Shown: positions 15,296 to 23,565 of the stretch, piece by piece
Position numbering within the stretch: the first letter of the stretch is position 1
How the letters are laid out: every line of letters begins with the position of its first letter
Source: SCUN01 sp964343975
GTDB taxonomy: Bacteria > Acidobacteriota > Vicinamibacteria > Vicinamibacterales > SCN-69-37
Reading direction: 5' to 3'
DNA length: 30,603 nt
Assembly: GCA_964343975.1 (NCBI GenBank)
Contig: CAYFLU010000016.1
Span: 1-30,603, forward strand
Notes under the pieces: generated by a model
The model's input: only the letters and a program-made list of their open reading frames with translations
What the model was told of the DNA's origin: nothing
Database searches by the model: none
Program-made: the position numbers and the translations under genes

Positions 15296-16397
15296 GGAGC
15301 ACGTCCATGTAGATCTCGTGGGTGCGCGCGACCGAGCGTTCCCACGAGAAGGCCTTCGCGCGTTCGCGCCCACGCCGGACGAGATCGGCGCGCAGGTCGG
15401 CGTCGGTCAGCACGCGCGCCATGGCGTCGGCGATGCTGGTGGCGTCGAGCGGGTCGATCAGCAACGCCGCGTCGCCGACGACTTCCGGCAGCGACGAGAC
15501 GTTGGACGTGATCACCGGCGTGCCGTTGGCCATCGCTTCGAGCGGCGGGAGACCGAAGCCCTCGTAGAGCGACGGGAAGACGAAGACGCGGGCCAGACGG
15601 TACAGCGCGGCCAGCGTGTCGACCGACACGAAGCCCAGAAACCGCACCTGCTGGTGGAGCTGATGGCGATGCACGAGCCGCCGCAGGCTCGAGTAGCGCG
15701 AGATGTCGTCGCCGATGAGCAGCAGCCGCACGTCGGTGTAGCCGCGCTGGCGCAGCAGCGCGAACGCCTCGATCAGCCGGTCCACGTTCTTGTGGGGCTT
15801 GATGTTGCCGGCATAGAGCACGAACGGCGCGTCGAGCTGGAAGCGGTCACGCACGCGCGCTTCCTCGTCCGGCGTAGTCGCCGTGATGCGCTCGTCGAAT
15901 CCGTTGTAGACGACCTCGATCTTCTCCGCCGGGGTGTGCAGGAAGCTGATGATGTCGCGCTTGGACGCCTCCGACACCGTGATCACGCGCGAGGCCTTGC
16001 GCGCGGCCGACGAGAGAAAGATCCGCGCGTAGAAGTGGGCCAGCTTGTTCGGCAGATACTGCGGAAAACGCAGGTGGATGCAGTCGTGGATCGTGACGAC
16101 CGTCTTGCCCGGCGTGAGTGGCGGCAGCACGTAGTGCGGCGCATGGAACAGGTCGGGCCGCGCGCGCCAGACGTCGACCGGCACGGTGAGCTGCTCCTGC
16201 ACGGAGTAGTTGCCCGACGGATCCGGCCACGGATGAAAATTCGCGCCGAGCGAGCCGAGATACTCGGCGTCGCGCTTCTGGCAGATGAGGGTGTACTCGT
16301 GGTCGTGATCGAGGCGCGCGAGGCCGCGTACGAGGTTGTTCACGTACGTGCCGATGCCGAAGTCGTGCAATTTGCGTGTGTCGATGGCGACGCGCAC
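15288..16397 (-). CDS. GT4-family glycosyltransferase
   Basis: A 369-residue GT-B enzyme. N-terminal MRVAIDTRKLHDFGIGTYVNNLVRGL is the standard opening of mannosyl/rhamnosyl-type GT4 proteins. TIHDCIHLRFPQYLPN and VITVSEASKRDII follow. The donor domain shows VLYAGNIKPHKNVDRLIEAFA, LLLIGDD and YEGFGLPPLEAMANGTPVITS with the E-x7-E pair. The GTG start at 16397 leaves 27 bases to the GT2 stop upstream, the largest gap inside this leftward unit. It is likely part of the same transcript. The transferred sugar is unknown; mannose or a deoxyhexose would fit the family but is a guess. Confidence 0.93.
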   Translation of the reverse strand: MRVAIDTRKLHDFGIGTYVNNLVRGLARLDHDHEYTLICQKRDAEYLGSLGANFHPWPDPSGNYSVQEQLTVPVDVWRARPDLFHAPHYVLPPLTPGKTVVTIHDCIHLRFPQYLPNKLAHFYARIFLSSAARKASRVITVSEASKRDIISFLHTPAEKIEVVYNGFDERITATTPDEEARVRDRFQLDAPFVLYAGNIKPHKNVDRLIEAFALLRQRGYTDVRLLLIGDDISRYSSLRRLVHRHQLHQQVRFLGFVSVDTLAALYRLARVFVFPSLYEGFGLPPLEAMANGTPVITSNVSSLPEVVGDAALLIDPLDATSIADAMARVLTDADLRADLVRRGRERAKAFSWERSVARTHEIYMDVLRG

Positions 16398-16424
16398 ACC
16401 GAATTGTACTTCGACCCCCGTGTC

Positions 16425-17234
16425 TTACAGGCGTCCCTTCAGCCGTTTCCAGAGTCGCAGCCAGGGCACCCAGCCCGGGGCGTGCTTCGCGTAGAAGGCC
16501 AGGTGGCTCTCGTCGTAGTGCGACGGAAACCGCGGCGGCAGCGCCACGGTGGACCGGCCGCGGAGGTGCGTGATCTCGGCGGCCGGCGTGAACAGGATGC
16601 GTCCGCCGCGCGCACGGAGGGCCGCACAGAAATCCACGTCCTCCTCGTACATGAAATAGCGCTCGTCGAGGAGGCCGACGGCTTCGGCGGCGTCGCGTCG
16701 CACGAGCAGGCACGCGCCGCTGATCCAGTCGACCTCGCGTTCCGTCGACGTGAGCGTCTGCACTTCCGCGAGTGCCGTCGCCGCGCCCGAGCGCTGCGCG
16801 CGCACGAGCCGTTGCTGCCGCCACTCAACGATCGGCGTCAGCATCGGCCCCCACGACATCTCCGGGCGGCGCTGGCCATCAACGAGGCGCGGTCCCGCTG
16901 CGGTTGCGCCCGTCGCGTCCAGGCGTTCGCAGAGCCGATCGAGCGCGCCGGCGGGCACGAGCGTGTCGCTGTTCAGCAGCAGCACGAGGGGCGCGGACGT
17001 CGCGCGGATGCCGGCATTGTTCGCGGCGGCAAAACCGGCATTGCGTCTCATCTCGATCACCGTCACTGCGGGGAACGCGGCGCGAACCGCCGCCACGCTG
17101 CCGTCGACCGAGGCGTTGTCCACGACGACGATCGTGTGCGGGCGCGCCGGCGGCGCGTCGGTGAGCGTCCGCAGGCACGCGAGCAGATCCTCGCGCGTGT
17201 TGAAGTTGACGATGACGATGTCGAGCGCGGTCAT
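16425..17234 (-). CDS. GT2-family glycosyltransferase
   Basis: An inverting GT-A-fold enzyme of 269 residues, the only GT2 in the locus. Motifs in order: LDIVIVNFNTREDLLACL at the start, VVVDNASVDGS, RRNAGFAAANNAG, the metal-binding DxD-like LLLNSDTLV, WISGACLLVRRDAAEAVGLLDERYF and the acidic MYEEDVDFC. This set resembles rhamnosyltransferase-like GT2 proteins (WbbL type). There is no membrane helix. ATG 17234 overlaps the upstream stop as ATGA; an upstream extension would add residues from a different-frame neighbour. It acts with the GT4 enzymes on the same glycan. Confidence 0.93.
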   Translation of the reverse strand: MTALDIVIVNFNTREDLLACLRTLTDAPPARPHTIVVVDNASVDGSVAAVRAAFPAVTVIEMRRNAGFAAANNAGIRATSAPLVLLLNSDTLVPAGALDRLCERLDATGATAAGPRLVDGQRRPEMSWGPMLTPIVEWRQQRLVRAQRSGAATALAEVQTLTSTEREVDWISGACLLVRRDAAEAVGLLDERYFMYEEDVDFCAALRARGGRILFTPAAEITHLRGRSTVALPPRFPSHYDESHLAFYAKHAPGWVPWLRLWKRLKGRL

Positions 17235-18328
17235 CGCCGGGCTCCGGCGGTCAGGAGCGCGGCGCGAATGCGCGCCGCCGACTCGGCCCATGAGAAGTCG
17301 CTGAGCCGCGCGCGTCCCCGCGCCAGCGCCGCGCGATGCGCGGCGTCGTCCGTCAGCAACGTGGTGAGTGCGGTCACGAGGGCGGTGCGATCGGTGACGA
17401 GCGCGGCGCCGTCGCCGTAGACCTCGCGCGCGATTGGTGTGTCGCGCAGCACCGCCGGCACGCCGCGCGCGATGGCTTCCATCGGCGTCATCGCAAAGCC
17501 CTCATAGCTCGAGAGAAAGGCGAAGGCGCGCGCCTGATCGTAGAGCGCGTGCAGCGCTTCGTCGCTGGCGTAGCGGTGCCACGTCACGCGGTCGGCGATG
17601 CCGGCGGCCTGGGCCAGCGCCTCCGGATCCACCGGCGGCGTGGCGCGGTTGTCACCGACGAGCGCGAGCCGGGCGTCGGGCACGGTTCGCGCGACCTCCG
17701 CGAATGCAGCGATGAGCTCAGGGACGCCGCGTCGCGCGAAGATCGAGCCCGCATAGAGCACCAGTCGCGGGCGCGCGGACACAGGCGGGCACGTCGCCGT
17801 CTGATCGGGCGGCGCGCCCGGCGGCGCGAGCACGATCTTGGCGGCGTCCAGACGGAGGTAGGTGCGGAGCTCGGCGGCGGAGAAGTGCGAGATCGTGACC
17901 ACCGCGGCGGCCCGCCGCGCCGCCCACGCCGTGATCCAGCGGCGGCGCAGCCCTTCACGCGCACTGAACCATTCCGGGTGCGCGAAGTAGGAGAGATCGT
18001 GCACCGCCACGACGAACGGGCAGTGGAGCCGCAGGGGCGCCGTGTAGGCCGGCGCGAAGAACACATCTGCGTTGAGACGCCGCGCCTCACGCGGCAGTGC
18101 GGTCTGCTCGTACCACGTGCCGAGGGCGCGGGCCGGGCGCGACTCGATGCGCAGCGCCGGCGCCAACCGCGCCACGTCGGGGGGCACATCGCCTGGCACG
18201 AGCACGGTCACGGCCGCCTCGTCGGGCGTCTGCGCCCACTGCTCGAGCACGTTCAGCAGGTAGCGGCCGACACCCGTGGGGCGTCCCGCCAGCTCCCGGC
18301 CGTCCACGACGATGTGCGGCTTAGCCAC
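17231..18328 (-). CDS. GT4-family glycosyltransferase
   Basis: A 365-residue GT-B enzyme. Start region VAKPHIVVDGRELAGRPTGVGRYLLNVL carries the GVGRY loop. Later come VAVHDLSYFAHPEWFSAREG, VVTISHFSAAELRTYL, the donor-domain LVLYAGSIFARRGVPELIAAFAEV, LVGDNR and the E-x7-E segment YEGFAMTPMEAIARGVPAVL. GTG 18328 is preceded by GAGG at 5 bases on the coding strand and overlaps the upstream TAA by eight bases, so the longer reading upstream is not needed. The protein resembles the next gene (18321-19454) in layout, which suggests an old tandem duplication within the locus. Sugar specificity unknown. Confidence 0.91.
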   Translation of the reverse strand: MAKPHIVVDGRELAGRPTGVGRYLLNVLEQWAQTPDEAAVTVLVPGDVPPDVARLAPALRIESRPARALGTWYEQTALPREARRLNADVFFAPAYTAPLRLHCPFVVAVHDLSYFAHPEWFSAREGLRRRWITAWAARRAAAVVTISHFSAAELRTYLRLDAAKIVLAPPGAPPDQTATCPPVSARPRLVLYAGSIFARRGVPELIAAFAEVARTVPDARLALVGDNRATPPVDPEALAQAAGIADRVTWHRYASDEALHALYDQARAFAFLSSYEGFAMTPMEAIARGVPAVLRDTPIAREVYGDGAALVTDRTALVTALTTLLTDDAAHRAALARGRARLSDFSWAESAARIRAALLTAGARR

Positions 18329-19454
18329 GACGACCTCGCGCGGCGATCGCGCGGCGCCAGGCGTCGCGTGTGTGCTCGGCGGTCTGCGTCCACGAAAAGG
18401 CGCGGGCGCGCACGGGGCCCGCGGCCTGCAAGTGTTCACGCACACCACGATCGCCGAGGACGTGCGTGAGACGCGCCGCGAGGGCGTTGGCGTCCTCCGC
18501 GGGGAACTGCAGGCCGGCGTCGCCGACCACTTCCGGCAGCGCACCGCGGTCACTCACGATGACCGGGACCCCGAGCGTCATGGCCTCCAGCGCGGGAATC
18601 CCGAAGCCTTCCAGAAACGACGGCAGCACCAGCACGGCGGCCCCCGCCATGAGCGCCTGGCGGTCTTCGGGGGCCACGTAGCCTCGCAGATCGACGTGTC
18701 CGGCCAGCGGGGCCTCGGCGCAGCGCGCCACCCAGCGCTCACTGCCCGGCGCCGGTCGTCCGGCCAGCACGAGCGTTGGCGCCTGGGGATCGCGGCTGCG
18801 GAGCCGCGCATAGGCGTCGAGCAGCACGCCCACGTTCTTGCGCGGTTCGAGTGTGCCGAGGAACAGGATGTAGCCGTGCTCTGGCGCGCTGAAGCGCGGC
18901 GACCAGGCGGGGGCGCCCGGCGAGCAGATCGAGATCCGGTCGGGCGAGACCCCCAGTCGGCGCTCGATGTCGGCGGCCGTGAACTTCGACACGGTGATCA
19001 CGTGGTCGGCCCGTCGGGCGTGCGCGGCGGCCAACTGCGGATAGTCGCGGCGGATTTCGGCCGAGGTCCGTTCGGGGTGGTCGAGAAAGTCGAGGTCGTG
19101 CACCGTGACCACCTGTGCGGCGTGCCGCGCGGGCATCAGCAGGGGGTGGAGCGATTGGACGACGTCGTATCGGGCGTCTGGGCGGGCGCCGAGGGCGCCG
19201 GCGACGAGTTCGACGGGCGGCCACTGCCAATGATGCCAGGCGTAGTTCAGGGCACGGACGGGCCAGCGGCAGTCGATGGCCGTGGCCCCCGGGACGGCAT
19301 CGGCCGCCAGCCGGTCCGACCATGAGGACGAAAACAGCGACAGCTGGTCGTCGGCGCCGGCGGTGCGGACCAGCGCGCGGGCCAACTCGTGCACGTATTC
19401 CCCGACCCCGGTTCGCGAACGGAGGGCGGGGCGGTAGTCGACAAGAGAGCGCAC
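18321..19454 (-). CDS. GT4-family glycosyltransferase, first gene of the leftward glycan unit
   Basis: A 377-residue GT-B enzyme. It opens VRSLVDYRPALRSRTGVGEYVHELARAL, again with the GVGEY loop, then TVHDLDFLDHPERTSAEIRRDY, VITVSKFTAADIERRL, ILFLGTLEPRKNVGVLLDAYA and LEGFGIPALEAMTLGVPVIVS with the E-x7-E motif. GTG 19454 has no visible ribosome-binding site. TATCAT on the coding strand (19471-19466) resembles a -10 box only 11 bases upstream, so a very short or leaderless transcript is possible but unproven. The gene is divergent from the UDP-glucose dehydrogenase with a 20-base gap, meaning any -35 for either direction lies inside the opposite gene. Confidence 0.91.
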   Translation of the reverse strand: MRSLVDYRPALRSRTGVGEYVHELARALVRTAGADDQLSLFSSSWSDRLAADAVPGATAIDCRWPVRALNYAWHHWQWPPVELVAGALGARPDARYDVVQSLHPLLMPARHAAQVVTVHDLDFLDHPERTSAEIRRDYPQLAAAHARRADHVITVSKFTAADIERRLGVSPDRISICSPGAPAWSPRFSAPEHGYILFLGTLEPRKNVGVLLDAYARLRSRDPQAPTLVLAGRPAPGSERWVARCAEAPLAGHVDLRGYVAPEDRQALMAGAAVLVLPSFLEGFGIPALEAMTLGVPVIVSDRGALPEVVGDAGLQFPAEDANALAARLTHVLGDRGVREHLQAAGPVRARAFSWTQTAEHTRDAWRRAIAARGRRG

Positions 19455-19458
19455 GGTC

Positions 19459-19464
19459 GGGGAG
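19459..19464 (+). promoter_or_regulatory. ribosome-binding site deciding the UDP-glucose dehydrogenase start
   Basis: GGGGAG is 10 bases before ATG 19475 but only one base before the in-frame ATG 19466. The spacing and the family N-terminus (MKIAVVGTGYVG) both favour 19475. Confidence 0.6.
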
Positions 19465-19474
19465 AATGATACCC

Positions 19475-20776
19475 ATGAAAATCGCAGTCGTGGGTACCGG
19501 GTACGTCGGGTTGGTGGTGGGGGCGTGTTTTGCGGAGACGGGCAATGACGTCGTCTGCATCGACAAGATGGCGTCCAAGGTGGCTGGCTTGAAGCGCGGC
19601 AAGATGCCGATTTACGAGCCGGGGCTCGAAGAGATCGTGGTGCGGAATGCCGCCGAGGGGCGCCTCACCTTCACAACCAACCTCGCGCAGGCGGTGCAGA
19701 AGGCCGAGGTGGTGTTCATCGCCGTCGGCACGCCGATGGGGGAAGACGGGTCCGCCGACCTGCAGCACGTGCTGGCGGCCGCGCGCGAGATCGGCAAGGC
19801 GATGCGCGGCTACACGGTGATCGTCGACAAGAGCACGGTGCCGGTCGGCACCGCGGCCCTCGTCCGCAAGGCGGTCGCGTCCCAGACGAAGCACCCGTTC
19901 AGCGTGGTCAGCAATCCGGAATTCCTGAAGCAGGGCGCGGCGGTCGACGACTTCCTGAAGCCCGACCGCGTGGTGATCGGCGCCGACGACCAGAAGGCGG
20001 CCGAGATCATGCTCGAGCTGTACCGCCCGTTCACGCTCTCGGGCGCGCCGATCATGACGATGGATTGCGCGAGCGCCGAGATGTGCAAGTACGCGGCGAA
20101 CGCGATGCTCGCGACGCGCATCTCGTTCATGAACGAAGTGGCGAACGTCTGCGAACTCTACGGCGCGGATGTGGATCAGGTGCGGCGCGCGATCGGCACC
20201 GATCGGCGCATCGGGCCGGCGTTCCTCTTCTCGGGCATCGGCTACGGCGGCAGCTGCTTCCCGAAAGACGTCCAGGCGATGGCCAAGTTCTCGGCCGACA
20301 AGAAGTACAAGTTCCAGATTATCGACGCCGTCGAAGCGGTCAACAAGAAGCAGAAGTCGCGCTTGCTGTGGAAGCTCGACCGCCACATGGGCAAGTCGTT
20401 GAAGAAGAAGACGATTGCCGTGTGGGGCCTCGCATTCAAGCCGCGCACCGATGACATGCGCGAAGCGCCGGCCGTGCCGATCATCAAGGGGCTGCTCGAG
20501 CGCGGCGCGACGGTGCAGGCCTACGATCCGGAAGCGATGAAGGTCGCGAAGGGCATCTTCGGATCGAAGATCACGTTCGCGAAATCGGCGTATGCCGCGC
20601 TCAAGGGCGCCGACGCGCTCCTGATCGTCACCGAGTGGAATGAATTCCGCGAGCCGGACTTCGACAAGATGCTGCATCTCATGAAGGGCCGCCTGATCCT
20701 CGACGGCCGCAACATCTACCAGCCGACCGTGGCCCGTGGGGCCGGCTTCACGTACGACTCGATCGGCCGGCCGTGA
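19475..20776 (+). CDS. ugd: UDP-glucose 6-dehydrogenase
   Basis: Oxidises UDP-glucose to UDP-glucuronate with two NAD+. The 433-residue protein has the N-terminal NAD fold GTGYVG (7-12), GTPMGEDGSADLQHV, DKSTVPVGT, SNPEFLKQGAAVDDF, the substrate-binding lysine helix MCKYAANAMLATRISFMNE, and catalytic Cys261 in GYGGSCFPKD. The C-terminal domain has WGLAFKPRTDDMREAP and LLIVTEWNEF. All key residues are present. It heads a rightward run and overlaps galE by four bases (GTGA). Its product is the substrate of the UDP-xylose synthase at 11773-12699 on the other strand, so both units must be active together to make UDP-xylose. Confidence 0.96.
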   Translation: MKIAVVGTGYVGLVVGACFAETGNDVVCIDKMASKVAGLKRGKMPIYEPGLEEIVVRNAAEGRLTFTTNLAQAVQKAEVVFIAVGTPMGEDGSADLQHVLAAAREIGKAMRGYTVIVDKSTVPVGTAALVRKAVASQTKHPFSVVSNPEFLKQGAAVDDFLKPDRVVIGADDQKAAEIMLELYRPFTLSGAPIMTMDCASAEMCKYAANAMLATRISFMNEVANVCELYGADVDQVRRAIGTDRRIGPAFLFSGIGYGGSCFPKDVQAMAKFSADKKYKFQIIDAVEAVNKKQKSRLLWKLDRHMGKSLKKKTIAVWGLAFKPRTDDMREAPAVPIIKGLLERGATVQAYDPEAMKVAKGIFGSKITFAKSAYAALKGADALLIVTEWNEFREPDFDKMLHLMKGRLILDGRNIYQPTVARGAGFTYDSIGRP

Positions 20777-21795
20777 ACACTGTGCTCGTCACGGGCGGCG
20801 CCGGCTATATCGGCAGCCACGCCGTGAAGGCGCTCGTTGATGCGGGGGATGCGGTCGTCGTCTACGACGATTTCTCCGCGGGACATCGCGAAGCGATCGA
20901 CGCGATCCGGCAGCGCTATCCGGACGCGTCGCTGCGCGTCGTCGAGGCCTCGATCACGGACCGCGCGGCGATGGTGGCCGCGCTGCGTGAGAGCGGCGCG
21001 ACGGCCGTCATGCACTTTGCCGCGAGGCTGAGCGTCGGCGAGTCGGTGGCGAAGCCCTTCGACTACTACGCGACCAATGTCACCGGCACCGTGCAGGTGC
21101 TCTCGGCGATGGCCGAGTGCGGGGTGCAGGCGTTCATCTTTTCGTCGACGGCGGCGACCTTCGGTGAGCCGCAGTCGACGCCGATCGACGAGTCGCATCC
21201 GCAGCGGCCGATCAACGCGTACGGCGAGACGAAGCTCGCGGTGGAACGCGCGCTGCCGCATCTCGAACGCGCGCACGGCATCCGGTCGGTGATCCTGCGG
21301 TACTTCAATGCGGCGGGGGCGGACCCCGATGGCGTGATCGGCGAGGATCATTGGCCGGAAGAGCACCTGATCCCGCGCGCATTGGCCGCGGCTTCCGGGG
21401 GGCCTGCCCTGACGGTGTTCGGCGAGGATTACCCGACGCCGGACGGCACGTGCGTCCGCGACTACATTCACGTGACGGATCTGGCAGACGCGCATCTGAA
21501 GGCGCTGCAGCATCTGCGCGCCGGCGGAGCGTCGGCGGCGTTCAATCTCGGGAACGGGCAGGGCATCTCCGTACGCGAACTGATCGCGAGCGTGGAGCGG
21601 GTGACGGGGCAGCGCGTGCAGCGTCAGGCCGGCGCACGCCGGCCCGGTGATCCGGCGGTGCTGGTCGCGTCCAGCGCGCGCATCATGCGCGATCTGCACT
21701 GGACGCCGCGACTCGCGGCCCTCGACGACATCGTGGCCACGGCCTGGGCGTGGCACCGCGCGCATCCGCGCGGCTACGCGAGCGGGCGAGACTGA
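20773..21795 (+). CDS. galE: UDP-glucose 4-epimerase
   Basis: Interconverts UDP-glucose and UDP-galactose (some members also the N-acetyl forms). The 340-residue extended SDR has TGGAGYIGSH (7-16), VYDDFSAGHREA, HFAARLSVGESV, catalytic Thr126 within FSSTAATFGEP, Tyr150 and Lys154 in NAYGETK, then LRYFNAAGADPDGVIGEDH, TPDGTCVRDYIHVTDLADAH and FNLGNGQG. This matches GalE rather than UDP-glucuronate 4-epimerase, because the RYFNAAGADPDG and GTCVRDYIHV motifs are GalE-like. GTG 20773 overlaps the ugd stop. It supplies galactose-type donors to the nearby glycosyltransferases. Confidence 0.95.
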   Translation: MNTVLVTGGAGYIGSHAVKALVDAGDAVVVYDDFSAGHREAIDAIRQRYPDASLRVVEASITDRAAMVAALRESGATAVMHFAARLSVGESVAKPFDYYATNVTGTVQVLSAMAECGVQAFIFSSTAATFGEPQSTPIDESHPQRPINAYGETKLAVERALPHLERAHGIRSVILRYFNAAGADPDGVIGEDHWPEEHLIPRALAAASGGPALTVFGEDYPTPDGTCVRDYIHVTDLADAHLKALQHLRAGGASAAFNLGNGQGISVRELIASVERVTGQRVQRQAGARRPGDPAVLVASSARIMRDLHWTPRLAALDDIVATAWAWHRAHPRGYASGRD

Positions 21796-21798
21796 CGC

Positions 21799-23565
21799 GT
21801 GACGGATTTCCTTCGACTGCTCGAGTTCGCGCGGCCGTACCGCGGCCGGCTGGGCTTGGCCCTCGCGGCGATGGCGGGCTACGCGGCGTCGCAGGCGTCG
21901 TTCATGTTCATCGTCGAGAAGATCATCGACAAGGTCCTGCCGACCGGCGCGATGCTCAACTGGGTCATTGGGGCCATCCTCGTGCTGTCGATCGCCCGCG
22001 GCGTGACGGGCTATCTGTCCGCGCTGCTCATGACCGAGGTCGGACAGAGCGTCGTCCGCGACCTCCGCAACCGCTTCTTCGCGCACACGGTGCGCCAGTC
22101 GGCCGCGTTCTTTTCGAAGCGGTCGTCCGGCCAATTGCTCTCGCGGCTGACCAACGACATCGCCCAGATCCAGCGTGCCGTATCGGAGACCACGGGTGAC
22201 CTCGTGCGAGAGTCGCTCACGCTCGTCGGCTATATCGCCTACATGATCTGGCTGCAGTGGGAACTGGCGATGGTGATCGCCGTCACGGCGCCGTTGGTCG
22301 TGTATCCGCTCAATCGTCTCGGTCGGCGTGTCCGAGGGCAGACCCGCCGCAGCCAGGAGGAACTCGAGCGGCTGACGCATGTCGCGCAGGAAGCCTTCGT
22401 GGGCCATCGCATCGTGAAGGCCTTTGGTGCGGAGACACGCGAGACGTCGCGTTTCGAGAGTGCGTCGGCGTCGCTCTACCGCACCTACATCCGTGTGACG
22501 AGCATGGTCGCGGCGCTGCCGCCGATCACCGAGTTCGTCGGCGGTCTCGCGGTCATCGGTTTGCTCTGGTATGGCCACAGCCGGATCGAGCGCGGGGAAC
22601 TGAAGATCGGCGAGTTCATGGCCTTTCTCACCTCGGCGCTGCTGATGTATCAGCCGATCAAGCGGCTGAGCGGCGCCAATGCGAGCATTCAGCAGGCCCT
22701 GGCGGCGTCAACGCGCATCTTCGAGTTGCTCGATCGGCACACCGAAGTGAAGGACAAGGGCGGGGCGCCTCCTTTGGCCCCGCTCGCACGCGACGTGGAA
22801 TTCCGCAACGTGGGCTTTGCGTACGACGATGAGCCGAACCGGTTCATCGTGCGGCATGTGTCGTTCCGTGTGGACAAGGGCCAGGTCGTGGCGCTGGTCG
22901 GCCTGAGCGGTGCGGGCAAGACGACGCTCGTGAATCTGATTCCGCGGTTCTTTGACGTCAAGGAAGGCGCGGTGCTGATCGACGGCGTGGACACGCGCGA
23001 CGTCACGCTCGCGTCGTTGCGCGCGCAGATCGCGCTCGTCACGCAGGAGACCGTGCTCTTCGACGACACGGTTGCCGCCAACATCGCCTACGGGCGTCCG
23101 GACGCGCCGCGCGAGGCGATCGAGGCCGCGGCACGGGCGGCGCACGCGCACGAGTTCATCACGGCGCTGCCGGCCGGCTACGACACGACGATCGGTGAGC
23201 GCGGGCAGCGCTTGTCGGGTGGGCAGCGACAGCGCTTGGCGATCGCGCGCGCGCTGCTCCGCAACAGCCCGCTCCTCATCCTCGATGAGGCGACGTCCTC
23301 ACTCGATGCCGAGTCGGAGTCGCTGGTGCAGGACGCGCTCGCCACGCTCATGCAGAACCGGACGACGTTCGTGATCGCGCATCGGCTGTCGACGATCCGC
23401 CGGGCCGATCTGATCGTCGCGCTCGAGAAGGGCCGCGTCATGGAGATCGGCACGCACGACGAGCTCGTGGCCAAGCCCAATGGGGTGTACGCGCGTCTCT
23501 ACGCGCTCCAGATGTTCGACGACCGCGACGCGGCCGATGCCGCTTCCATCAAGGAGTCGATGTGA
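21799..23565 (+). CDS. ABC exporter, MsbA-like, fused membrane and ATPase domains
   Basis: A 588-residue half-transporter that would work as a homodimer in the inner membrane. The N-terminal ABC_membrane domain (about 10-300) shows hydrophobic helices and the coupling segment TRRSQEELERLTHVAQEAFVGHRIVKAFGAE, typical of MsbA/lipid exporters. The ATPase has Walker A GLSGAGKTT (368-376), the signature LSGGQ (472-476) followed by RQRLAIARAL, Walker B ILDEA with D496 and E497, and the H-loop His528 in IAHRL. All ATPase residues are intact. It lies three bases after galE, so it may flip lipid A core or a lipid-linked glycan from this locus; MsbA proper and a peptide or drug exporter cannot be separated by sequence alone. 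Confidence 0.92.
   Translation: MTDFLRLLEFARPYRGRLGLALAAMAGYAASQASFMFIVEKIIDKVLPTGAMLNWVIGAILVLSIARGVTGYLSALLMTEVGQSVVRDLRNRFFAHTVRQSAAFFSKRSSGQLLSRLTNDIAQIQRAVSETTGDLVRESLTLVGYIAYMIWLQWELAMVIAVTAPLVVYPLNRLGRRVRGQTRRSQEELERLTHVAQEAFVGHRIVKAFGAETRETSRFESASASLYRTYIRVTSMVAALPPITEFVGGLAVIGLLWYGHSRIERGELKIGEFMAFLTSALLMYQPIKRLSGANASIQQALAASTRIFELLDRHTEVKDKGGAPPLAPLARDVEFRNVGFAYDDEPNRFIVRHVSFRVDKGQVVALVGLSGAGKTTLVNLIPRFFDVKEGAVLIDGVDTRDVTLASLRAQIALVTQETVLFDDTVAANIAYGRPDAPREAIEAAARAAHAHEFITALPAGYDTTIGERGQRLSGGQRQRLAIARALLRNSPLLILDEATSSLDAESESLVQDALATLMQNRTTFVIAHRLSTIRRADLIVALEKGRVMEIGTHDELVAKPNGVYARLYALQMFDDRDAADAASIKESM

Noticed and set aside
15102..17420. A 772-codon plus-strand open frame under the glycosyltransferases
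   Set aside because: Arg-rich antisense shadow of three genes with clear GT4 and GT2 motifs on the minus strand.
20716..22578. A 620-codon minus-strand open frame under galE and the ABC exporter
   Set aside because: Arg/His-rich shadow; both plus-strand genes have complete catalytic motifs.
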